Below, piece after piece: positions 1 through 5,035 of a stretch of DNA of 5,035 nucleotides. This DNA is from Pseudomonadota bacterium (GTDB lineage Bacteria > Pseudomonadota > Alphaproteobacteria > Acetobacterales > Acetobacteraceae), in assembly GCA_021841985.1 (NCBI GenBank), contig JAKCCP010000021.1, forward strand, positions 1 through 5,035, written 5' to 3'. The notes under the pieces were generated by a model. It saw only the letters and a program-made list of their open reading frames with translations. It did not search any database and had not been told where the DNA came from. Every line of letters begins with the position of its first letter. Positions within the stretch are counted from its first letter, which is position 1. Both the position numbers and the translations under genes were made by a program.

Positions 1-1
1 C

Positions 2-499
2 ATTCTCGGCGCTAAACTCGCCGCTCCCGAGCGGGTGTGCGTCTCGGTCTGCGGCGATGGCGGCTTCACCATGACCCCGCATGTGCTTTGCACCGCGGTC
101 GAATACGATATCCCCTGCATCTGGGTGATCTGGAACAACTTCGCCTGGGGCGCCATCCGCGACATCCAATACGGCCTGTTCGGCGGGCGCGAGATCGGCA
201 CGGCGTTTTATGCCGGCGAGAACCGCGCCCCCTACAATCCCGATTTCGCCGCCCTCGCCCGCGCCCATGGCGTCGAGGGGGTGACCATCACCCGCATCCA
301 GGATCTCGCGCCGGCGCTGGCGCACGCTATCGCGACCGGAAAACCGTATGTGCTCGACGTCCATGTCGATGCCGAGGTGCGCCCGCCGGCGACCGGCGCC
401 TGGGCGCTGCCGCCGGTTCCGCACAAGGAGCCGGCGTTCGGCCAGCGCCTGCGCGCGGCCGAGATTTTTCCGGGCATGGGCGGCGAAGCGCGTCCATGA
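2..499 (+). CDS. Thiamine-diphosphate-dependent enzyme, acetolactate synthase-like (C-terminal part)
   Basis: This is the last 165 residues of a protein that begins left of the window; the frame is open from base 2. Residues 18-46 of the visible part hold the thiamine-diphosphate/Mg binding signature: GDG (bases 53-61), 24 residues, then NN. The pattern GDG-X(24-27)-NN is diagnostic of the C-terminal TPP-binding domain of the family that includes acetolactate synthase, benzoylformate decarboxylase, glyoxylate carboligase and oxalyl-CoA decarboxylase. These enzymes act in the cytoplasm and decarboxylate or ligate 2-oxo acids or acyl-CoAs. The stretch after NN (FAWGAIRD) and the later LARAHG and YVLDVHVD segments also fit the family. 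The substrate-determining N-terminal and middle domains are missing, so the exact reaction is unknown. The GTG at base 35 lies inside the domain and is not a real start. A transporter operon follows after 58 bases on the same strand, which suggests a shared catabolic role. Confidence 0.88.
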   Translation: MLGAKLAAPERVCVSVCGDGGFTMTPHVLCTAVEYDIPCIWVIWNNFAWGAIRDIQYGLFGGREIGTAFYAGENRAPYNPDFAALARAHGVEGVTITRIQDLAPALAHAIATGKPYVLDVHVDAEVRPPATGAWALPPVPHKEPAFGQRLRAAEIFPGMGGEARP

Positions 500-515
500 T
501 GGCGAAATCATAATG

Positions 516-535
516 GCTCCGGCTGCAACCGGAGC
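516..535 (+). promoter_or_regulatory. Intercistronic stem-loop before the binding-protein gene
   Basis: GCTCCGG (516-522) and CCGGAGC (529-535) form a perfect 7-bp GC-rich stem around a six-base loop, CTGCAA. It sits in the 58-base gap between the enzyme gene and the binding-protein gene, and ends just before the ribosome binding site. No T-run follows, so it does not look like an ordinary intrinsic terminator. Hairpins placed here in importer operons can protect the downstream message from decay or partly block read-through. That role is inferred from position only, and a chance hairpin is possible in DNA this GC-rich. Confidence 0.4.
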
Positions 536-542
536 GCGACCC

Positions 543-551
543 AGGGGAGGG
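543..551 (+). promoter_or_regulatory. Strong ribosome binding site that decides the binding-protein start
   Basis: The run AGGGGAGGG contains a full GGAGG core at 546-550. It is seven bases from the ATG at 558 but only one base from the ATG at 552, so 558 is the start the spacing supports. It is the only strong Shine-Dalgarno sequence seen before any start in the window. This fits the usual need for more binding protein than membrane subunits. Confidence 0.7.
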
Positions 552-557
552 ATGAGA

Positions 558-1760
558 ATGGCAAAGAACGGATGCGCCCGGACGATGGGACGGCGGGCCG
601 CGGGCATGGCAACCCTCGCCGCCATGTGGGTCGCCCTTGGCGCGGCCCCGGCGGCGCGGGCGGCGGAGGACGGGCCGATCCGGATCGGCTGCTCGATCAC
701 CGAGACCGGTCCCTATTCCCCGCCCGCCGTTTTCGAGTTGCAGGGCTACCGGCTCGCCGCCGAGGAAATCAACCAGGCTGGCGGCGTGCTCGGGCGCAAG
801 GTCGAGATCGTGAATTATGACGATCAGGGCAATCCCTCGACCGCGGTGCAGCTCTATCAGAAACTGATCTATTCCGACCGCGTCGATCTGCTGCTCAGCC
901 CCTACGAGACCGATCTGATGTCGGCGGTGGCGCCCCTGGTCACGCGGGCGAAGAAGGTGATGCCCTCGCTCGGCGCCAATGTCGATGCGTTCCAGGGGCA
1001 ATTCCCCTATCTCGTGCAGGCGATCACGCAAACGCCGCGCTACATGGGCCCGGCGATCGATCTCGCCGCGAGCCGTGGCTACAAGACCATCGCCCTCCTC
1101 ATCCAGAACACCCAATTTCCGCAACAACTCGCCCGCGGCATCGAGGCGGAGGCGACGGCGAAGGGCATGCGCGTCGTCTTCAAGGAAAGCTTCCCGCCGA
1201 CCACCACCGATTTCAGCGCCCTCGTCCTCAAGGCCGCCGAGACGCATCCGGACGTGATCGTCGGCGCGACCTATCTCGCCGATTCGGAAGGCATAGTGCG
1301 CGCCGCCAAGGCGCAGAACATCAACGCCAGGATGTTCGCCTTCAGCATCGGCCCGGTCGAGCCGGAATTCGGCCGCGGTCTCGGCGACGCGGCGAATGGC
1401 GTGTTCGGCACCACGCTCTATTTCCCGACCCTGCACACGGCGGGGAATGCCGAGTTCGTCGCCGGATTCCAGGCCAAATTCGGCCGCGCGCCGGATTATC
1501 ACGCCGCCGTCGCCTATGGCAGCCTCAAGGTTCTGGCCGAGGCGGTACGTAAAGTCGGTAGTCTCGATCAGGATAAAATCCGCGATGCCCTGCTTGCGAC
1601 ATCGGTGGATACGGTCGCCGGGCATTTCCAGTTGAGCCCGACCGGCCTCCAGATCGGCTATACCAGCTACGTCCTGCAATGGCAGAACGGGCGACAGGCG
1701 CTGGTCTGGCCCGCCGATCAGGCGAGCGCCGCGCCGGAATTGCCGCATGGCGCCTGGTAG
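558..1760 (+). CDS. HAAT-family ABC transporter substrate-binding protein (LivK-like)
   Basis: This 400-residue protein is the periplasmic receptor of a branched-chain amino acid/amide type importer: it binds the solute and delivers it to the permease pair encoded downstream. Residues 1-36 form an export signal, with a basic N-terminus (RR at 12-13), an Ala/Leu/Met-rich core and an ARA-A cleavage region at 33-36. The mature part opens with the family's first strand and ligand-loop pattern (IRIG at 41-44, then TGPY at 50-53). It continues through AAEEIN, AGGVLGRKVEIV and a YDDQGNPSTA segment, and keeps the two-lobe Peripla_BP_6 layout to near the end (YHAAVAYGSLKVLAEAV in the second lobe). The length is normal for the family (about 370-410). 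The start at 558 is chosen from ribosome-binding-site spacing; 552 is an in-frame alternative that adds two residues. The ligand is unknown: the HAAT group also carries urea, amides, aromatic acids and other organic acids. The TPP enzyme upstream favours an acid-type ligand, but this is inference. Confidence 0.93.
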   Translation: MAKNGCARTMGRRAAGMATLAAMWVALGAAPAARAAEDGPIRIGCSITETGPYSPPAVFELQGYRLAAEEINQAGGVLGRKVEIVNYDDQGNPSTAVQLYQKLIYSDRVDLLLSPYETDLMSAVAPLVTRAKKVMPSLGANVDAFQGQFPYLVQAITQTPRYMGPAIDLAASRGYKTIALLIQNTQFPQQLARGIEAEATAKGMRVVFKESFPPTTTDFSALVLKAAETHPDVIVGATYLADSEGIVRAAKAQNINARMFAFSIGPVEPEFGRGLGDAANGVFGTTLYFPTLHTAGNAEFVAGFQAKFGRAPDYHAAVAYGSLKVLAEAVRKVGSLDQDKIRDALLATSVDTVAGHFQLSPTGLQIGYTSYVLQWQNGRQALVWPADQASAAPELPHGAW

Positions 1761-1769
1761 CGGCGCGCC

Positions 1770-2654
1770 GTGGCCAGCCCAATGGTCAGTATCATCGCCC
1801 TGGTCCTTCTCGGCCTGCTCTGGGGCGGCGTCTATCTGCTGATGGCCGAGGGGCTGAACCTGATCTATGGCGTGATGAAGGTGGTCAATCTCGCCCATGG
1901 CGATCTGATCGTGCTCGGCGGCCTGCTCGCCTATACCTTGTTCGCCCATGTCGGGCTCACGCCGATCACCGCCCTGCTGCCGGTCGCGCTGGTCTTGTTC
2001 GCGCTGGGGGCGGCGGTTCAGTGGGGCATCCTCGAGCGCATTCCGCTCGGCGGCGCGGAGGGCGAGCTGCGCACCCTGCTCGCCACCTTCGGCCTTTCCT
2101 ACGTGGTTTCGAACACCAGCTTCCTGCTCTGGGGCGGGCAGTTCCAGTCGATCCCGTTTCTCCAGGGCGCGCTCCGGCTCGGTCCGCTCGCGATCCCCGA
2201 AGGGCTGCTCGCCTGCTCGCTCGCCGCCTTCGCCGCGGCCTTGCTGGTGCATTTCTGGCTGCACCGGACGATCGCCGGCAAGGCGCTGCGGGCGACCGCG
2301 GAATCGCCGCTCGGGGCGGCGAGCTGCGGCCTTGAGATCCGCCGTATCCGCATCATCGCCTTTGCCCTGGGGGCGGCGATGGCTGGCGGCGCCGGGGCGC
2401 TGGTGATCGCGCTGGTGCCGTTTCAGATCTCGAGCGGCGGCGATCTCACCGTGCAATCCTTCACGCTGATCGCGCTCGGCGGGCTCGGCAATTACCTCGG
2501 CGCCTGGATCGCCGCCGAGATCCTTGGTCTCGCCGAGGTTTTGTCGCAATATTATCTCGGTCCCGATATCGCCAGCGCGACCATCTATCTCCTGTTCATC
2601 GCCGTCTTGCTGTTCCGCCCGCAGGGCCTGCTCGGCCGCCTGGGGCGGATATGA
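1770..2654 (+). CDS. livH: HAAT-family ABC transporter permease, LivH type
   Basis: This 294-residue, very hydrophobic inner-membrane protein is one of the two permeases that form the transport channel. LivH hallmarks are seen in order: a first membrane segment (about 6-25), then GLNLIYGVMKVVNLAHGD at 28-45, the cytoplasmic coupling segment GKALRATAE at 170-178, and LGGLGNYLGAW at 236-246 before the last helices. It ends in FRPQGLLGR, a common permease tail. Length is normal (about 285-300). The gene begins nine bases after the binding-protein stop and ends seven bases before the LivM start, so it is surely in the same operon. The start is uncertain: GTG at 1770 and ATG at 1782 are both in frame and neither has a convincing Shine-Dalgarno sequence. 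From 1782 the protein would overlap nothing and still have a typical short N-terminus. Translation probably depends on coupling to the gene upstream. The symbol marks the family, not proven leucine transport. Confidence 0.92.
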   Translation: MASPMVSIIALVLLGLLWGGVYLLMAEGLNLIYGVMKVVNLAHGDLIVLGGLLAYTLFAHVGLTPITALLPVALVLFALGAAVQWGILERIPLGGAEGELRTLLATFGLSYVVSNTSFLLWGGQFQSIPFLQGALRLGPLAIPEGLLACSLAAFAAALLVHFWLHRTIAGKALRATAESPLGAASCGLEIRRIRIIAFALGAAMAGGAGALVIALVPFQISSGGDLTVQSFTLIALGGLGNYLGAWIAAEILGLAEVLSQYYLGPDIASATIYLLFIAVLLFRPQGLLGRLGRI

Positions 2655-2661
2655 GCGCGCC

Positions 2662-3210
2662 ATGACGCGGCTGATCATCGAAAGCGCGGTCCTCTCCGGG
2701 CTCGCCCTCGCCGGGCTCATGATCGCCGCCGGGGCCAACGCCTATGTCGTGCAATTGCTGTTTTCCACCGCGCTCGCGGTGACGCTGGCGGTGGGCTGGA
2801 ACCTGATCGGCGGCATGGCGGGCTATGTCTCGTTCGGGCAGGTCGGGTTCTTCGGGCTCGGCGCCTATGCCGGCGCGCTGGCGATGCTGAAATGGGCGCT
2901 GCCCTGGCCGCTCGCCATCGTCCTCGCCGCCTGCCTCGCCGCCCTCCTCGCCTGGCCGCTCGGGCGCATCATGCTGCGCCTGAGCGGCATCTTCTTCGCG
3001 CTCGGCATGTTCGGCCTCGCCCGCGTTTTGCAGATCATCGTCAATGCGCTCGAGATCACCGGCGGGCCGATGGGCACCTCGATCCCCACCGCCGAAGGGC
3101 CGGGGGCGACGGCGATGGCGATGGTGGCGCTGGCGACCGGTGCGGTCGCGCTGATGATGGCGATCAGCCGCTCGCGTTTCGGGCTGCGTCTCGCGGCACT
3201 CCGCGAATGA
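2662..3210 (+). CDS. livM: LivM-type permease, N-terminal fragment up to the frameshift
   Basis: These 182 residues are the first half of the second channel-forming permease. Membrane segments are visible at about 5-25, 29-49, 61-76, 82-100 and 109-127. The LivM hallmark GGMAGYVSFGQVGFFGLGAYAG lies at about 50-71, and the periplasmic-loop motif TGGPMG at 133-138. The fragment ends in SRFGLRLAALRE (171-182), which in complete LivM proteins is the cytoplasmic coupling segment, normally followed by a few acidic residues and about 100 more residues with further helices. The stop at 3208 therefore truncates the protein in mid-domain. The ATG at 2662 lies seven bases after the livH stop and gives a normal N-terminus. 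An ATG at 2651 overlaps the livH stop but is in another frame. No strong Shine-Dalgarno sequence is seen, which suggests translational coupling to livH. Confidence 0.85.
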   Translation: MTRLIIESAVLSGLALAGLMIAAGANAYVVQLLFSTALAVTLAVGWNLIGGMAGYVSFGQVGFFGLGAYAGALAMLKWALPWPLAIVLAACLAALLAWPLGRIMLRLSGIFFALGMFGLARVLQIIVNALEITGGPMGTSIPTAEGPGATAMAMVALATGAVALMMAISRSRFGLRLAALRE

Positions 3211-4378
3211 TGCCATCGCCGCCGCCGCCGCCGGCGTCGATACCAGCCGCGTCAAGGTCGCGGCGTTTTGCCTGAGCGCCGGCCTCGCCGCCGCCGCCGG
3301 CGCGCTTTATGCGCGCAATGTCGGCTATATCGACCCCGCCAGCGGCTTTGCCGGCACCATCGAGTTGCAGACCGTCTTGATGGTGCTCGCCGGCGGCATC
3401 GGCACGGTTTGGGGTCCGGTGCTCGGCGGGATTGTAATCTCGCTGCTCAGCACCGCGCTCTGGGCGCGGTTCCCGACCGAGCAGCAGATCATCCTCGGAG
3501 CACTCACCCTTTTGCTCGCGGTCGCGATGCCGGGGGGGCTCGCCTCGATCCCGCCGCTCAGCACATGGCTCCGCCGGCCGATGCTCGGCGCGTTCACGCC
3601 GGGGGCGGCGACCCCGGCGCCGGCGCCGGCGGCCGTGGCGGCCGATCACGCGGGCGCGGTTTTGGCCTGCCGCGGGCTTGGCAAGCGCTTCGGCGGCGTC
3701 GTCGCCGTCGCCGGGGTCGATCTCGCGGTCGCGCCGGGGGAAATCGTGATCGGCCCCAACGGCGCCGGCAAAAGCACGCTGTTTGACATGATCTCGGCGT
3801 TTTCCGCGCCCACCAGCGGCGAGATCCGCTTTCGCGGCGCACTCTGCGCCGCCATGCCGCCGCATCTTCTCGCCCGCGCCGGCATCGCGCGGACCTTCCA
3901 GACCAGCCGGCTCTTTCCTCATCTGACCGTTTTCGAAACGGTTTTGCTCGCCGCCGCCTCCCGCCAGCACCGCTTTCGGGACGCGCAGCAAGCGGCGAGT
4001 GCCCTGCTCGCCGCGACCGACCTTGCCGACGATGCCGAACGCTTTCCGGACGCGCTGCCGCCGGGGCGCCAGCGTCTGCTCGAGATCGCCCGCGCGCTGG
4101 CGCTCGCGCCGGCGGTGCTGCTGCTCGACGAGGCGATGGCGGGGATGACGGCGGCGGAGATCGCGCGCGTGCATGCGGTGCTGCGCGCGGCGACACGGCG
4201 CGGCACCGCGATCGTCGCGATCGAGCATGTGCTGCCCGCGATCGCCTCGCTGGCCGCGCGGGCGCAGGTGCTGGACAACGGCCAGACCATCGCCGAGGGT
4301 CCGCCGGCGCAGGTGCTCAGCGATCCGATGGTGATCGAGGCCTATCTCGGCGGCGACGAGATGGCGCTCGCGTCATGA
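3206..4378 (+). CDS. livG: LivM C-terminal part fused to LivG-type ATPase (downstream of the frameshift)
   Basis: This is the second half of the fusion and has no start codon of its own at the left end; its first in-frame starts are TTG 3365, ATG 3380 and ATG 3581. The permease remainder includes GALYARNVGYIDPASGFAGT, then LVLAGGIGTVWGPVLGG-like residues and a last helix ending near MPGGL. After a linker rich in Ala and Pro comes a LivG ATPase that powers import from the cytoplasmic side. Its motifs are Walker A GPNGAGKST (3752-3778), Q-loop FQ (Gln at 3899-3901), a signature-region LPPGRQ (4055-4072), Walker B LLLDE (4118-4132) and the H-loop His (4226-4228). The end, VIEAYLG, is typical of LivG. 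Two residues seem to be missing just before Walker A (GEIV-IGPNG, where relatives have GEIVGLIGPNG). ATG 3581 could give a stand-alone ATPase of about 265 residues, but no ribosome binding site supports it. The stop overlaps the next gene's start. Confidence 0.82.
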   Translation, partial: NDAIAAAAAGVDTSRVKVAAFCLSAGLAAAAGALYARNVGYIDPASGFAGTIELQTVLMVLAGGIGTVWGPVLGGIVISLLSTALWARFPTEQQIILGALTLLLAVAMPGGLASIPPLSTWLRRPMLGAFTPGAATPAPAPAAVAADHAGAVLACRGLGKRFGGVVAVAGVDLAVAPGEIVIGPNGAGKSTLFDMISAFSAPTSGEIRFRGALCAAMPPHLLARAGIARTFQTSRLFPHLTVFETVLLAAASRQHRFRDAQQAASALLAATDLADDAERFPDALPPGRQRLLEIARALALAPAVLLLDEAMAGMTAAEIARVHAVLRAATRRGTAIVAIEHVLPAIASLAARAQVLDNGQTIAEGPPAQVLSDPMVIEAYLGGDEMALAS

Positions 4379-5035
4379 GCGAGGCAGTGCTGCTCGACGT
4401 CGCCGGGATTTCCGCCGGGTATCGCCGGGTTGCGATCCTGCATCGGATCAGCCTCGCTCTTGCGGCCGGCGAACGCCTCGCCGTGGTCGGTGCCAATGGC
4501 GCCGGCAAGACCACGCTGCTGCGGGCGATCATGGGCCAGATTCCGCTGAGCGCCGGGCGGATCCGGTTTGCCGGCGAGGTGCTGGACGGCGCCTCGATCG
4601 CCCGGCGGGCGCGCGCCGGTCTGGGCTATTGCCCGGAGGGGCGGCAGCTTTTTCCGCTGATGAGTGTCGCGGAAAATCTCGAACTCGGGGCGGCGCGCGT
4701 CGCGGCGGCGGAGCGGAGGCTGCGACGCGAGGAGGTGCTGGCGATTTTTCCGCGCCTTCGCAACCTGCTCAGCCGCGAGGCCGGGCTGCTTTCCGGCGGC
4801 GAGCAGCAGATGGTCGCGATCGGCCGCGCGCTGATGGGAAGGCCGCGGCTGTTGCTGCTCGACGAACCCTCGACGGGATTGGCGCCACGGATCGTCCATG
4901 AACTCTACGCCGCCCTCGCCGGCCTCGCCGCGGTCGCGATCCTGGTGGTCGAGCAGAATGCCCGCGCCGCCTTGCGCTTTGCCGATCGCGCCATCGTGCT
5001 CGCCGACGGCGCGATCGTCGCCGCGGCACCGGCGG
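4375..5035 (+). CDS. livF: HAAT-family ABC transporter ATP-binding protein, LivF type (3' end missing)
   Basis: The visible 220 residues are nearly all of a LivF ATPase, the partner of LivG in the nucleotide-binding pair; family members have about 233-240 residues, so only the tail lies past the right edge. Motifs in order are Walker A GANGAGKTT at 39-47, the Q-loop region YCPEGRQLFPLMSVAENL at 85-102, signature LSGGEQQ at 139-145, Walker B LLLLDEP at 159-165, and VEQN at 192-195. The Gln in VEQN, where most ABC ATPases have the H-loop His, is normal for LivF and separates it from LivG. PEGRQLFP followed by SVAENL is also LivF-like. The ATG at 4375 overlaps the stop of the preceding gene as ATGA, which implies translational coupling and equal output of the two ATPases. 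All catalytic residues appear intact, unlike the damaged gene upstream. Confidence 0.93.
   Translation, partial: MSEAVLLDVAGISAGYRRVAILHRISLALAAGERLAVVGANGAGKTTLLRAIMGQIPLSAGRIRFAGEVLDGASIARRARAGLGYCPEGRQLFPLMSVAENLELGAARVAAAERRLRREEVLAIFPRLRNLLSREAGLLSGGEQQMVAIGRALMGRPRLLLLDEPSTGLAPRIVHELYAALAGLAAVAILVVEQNARAALRFADRAIVLADGAIVAAAPA

Larger units (their letters stand above)
2662..4378 (+). pseudogene. LivM permease-LivG ATPase fusion, interrupted by a frameshift
   Basis: Read across one frame change, this stretch encodes about 571 residues: a LivM-type permease (2662 to about 3580), an Ala/Pro-rich linker (about 3581-3655) and a LivG-type ATPase (about 3656-4378). The permease frame stops at TGA 3208-3210 after SRFGLRLAALRE. 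The family's next residues (a D/N-D-A segment, Ala run, GVDTSRVK, LSAGLAAAAGALYA) continue at once in the next frame from 3206 or 3209. Losing one base, or gaining two, near 3205-3208 would restore a single reading frame; for example, a GA lost from GAGA would explain it. No stop separates the permease C-terminus from the ATPase, so the intact gene would be a true fusion, a known arrangement in HAAT importers. Whether this is a real mutation, a sequencing error or a recoding site cannot be settled here. If real, it should split the permease after residue 182 and disable the importer. Confidence 0.75.

Noticed and set aside
509..514. CATAAT as a -10 promoter box for the binding-protein gene
   Set aside because: It resembles TATAAT, but the -35 position (about 486-491, AAGCGC) has no match to TTGACA. 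A single six-base match is weak evidence.
516..535. Intrinsic terminator after the TPP enzyme gene
   Set aside because: The stem is good but is followed by GCGACCCAGG, with no T-run.
327..2738. Very long open frame on the - strand (803 codons) opposite the binding protein and livH
   Set aside because: Its product is low-complexity and rich in Arg, Glu, Gln, Gly and His with no recognisable domain. It is the expected mirror of two well-supported + strand genes in GC-rich DNA, where stops are rare on the opposite strand.
3202..3212. Programmed +1 frameshift at GAA TGA, like the one in the release factor 2 gene
   Set aside because: A +1 shift at this UGA would restore the frame, but GAA slipping to AAT gives poor codon-anticodon re-pairing, and there is no Shine-Dalgarno-like stimulator just upstream. 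Mutation or sequencing error is simpler.
4208..4223. Repeated GCGATCG motif (two copies two bases apart)
   Set aside because: It encodes the normal strand before the H-loop His of LivG (IVAIEH) and is explained by codon preference in GC-rich DNA.
3164..4228. Long open frame on the - strand opposite the LivM-LivG region
   Set aside because: Same kind of GC-bias shadow: Arg/Gly/Glu-rich, no motif, and opposite clear ATPase motifs on the + strand.

Overview
The window is about 5 kb of densely coded, very GC-rich DNA. All genes lie on the + strand, with almost no spacing and two near or actual start/stop overlaps. Base composition, codon use (strong preference for G/C in third position) and protein style fit an alphaproteobacterium, perhaps of the Rhodospirillales/Acetobacteraceae type. 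That placement is an impression from the sequence; there is no marker gene to prove it.

Layout: (1) 2-499, the C-terminal part of a thiamine-diphosphate-dependent enzyme of the acetolactate synthase-like superfamily, cut by the left edge. (2) 500-557, a short gap holding a perfect 7-bp stem-loop and a strong ribosome binding site. (3) 558-1760, an exported substrate-binding protein of the branched-chain amino acid/amide (HAAT, LivK-like) type. (4) 1770-2654, a LivH-type permease. (5) 2662-4378, a LivM-type permease fused to a LivG-type ATPase, interrupted by a frameshift at about 3205-3211. (6) 4375-5035, a LivF-type ATPase, cut by the right edge about 15-20 residues before its expected end.

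Together items 3-6 are a complete five-domain HAAT importer (binding protein, two permeases, two ATPases) in the usual order, probably one transcription unit with the upstream enzyme. The substrate cannot be read from the sequence. The enzyme next door suggests that the transporter feeds a catabolic step on a carboxylic or 2-oxo acid, or on a precursor of one, rather than simply importing leucine.

The notable points are the LivM-LivG fusion with its frameshift, and a two-residue shortening just before the Walker A motif of the LivG domain. The two may mean that this copy is decaying, or that the assembly has errors. I see no RNA gene, CRISPR array, mobile element or phage feature, and nothing that amounts to an undescribed system.
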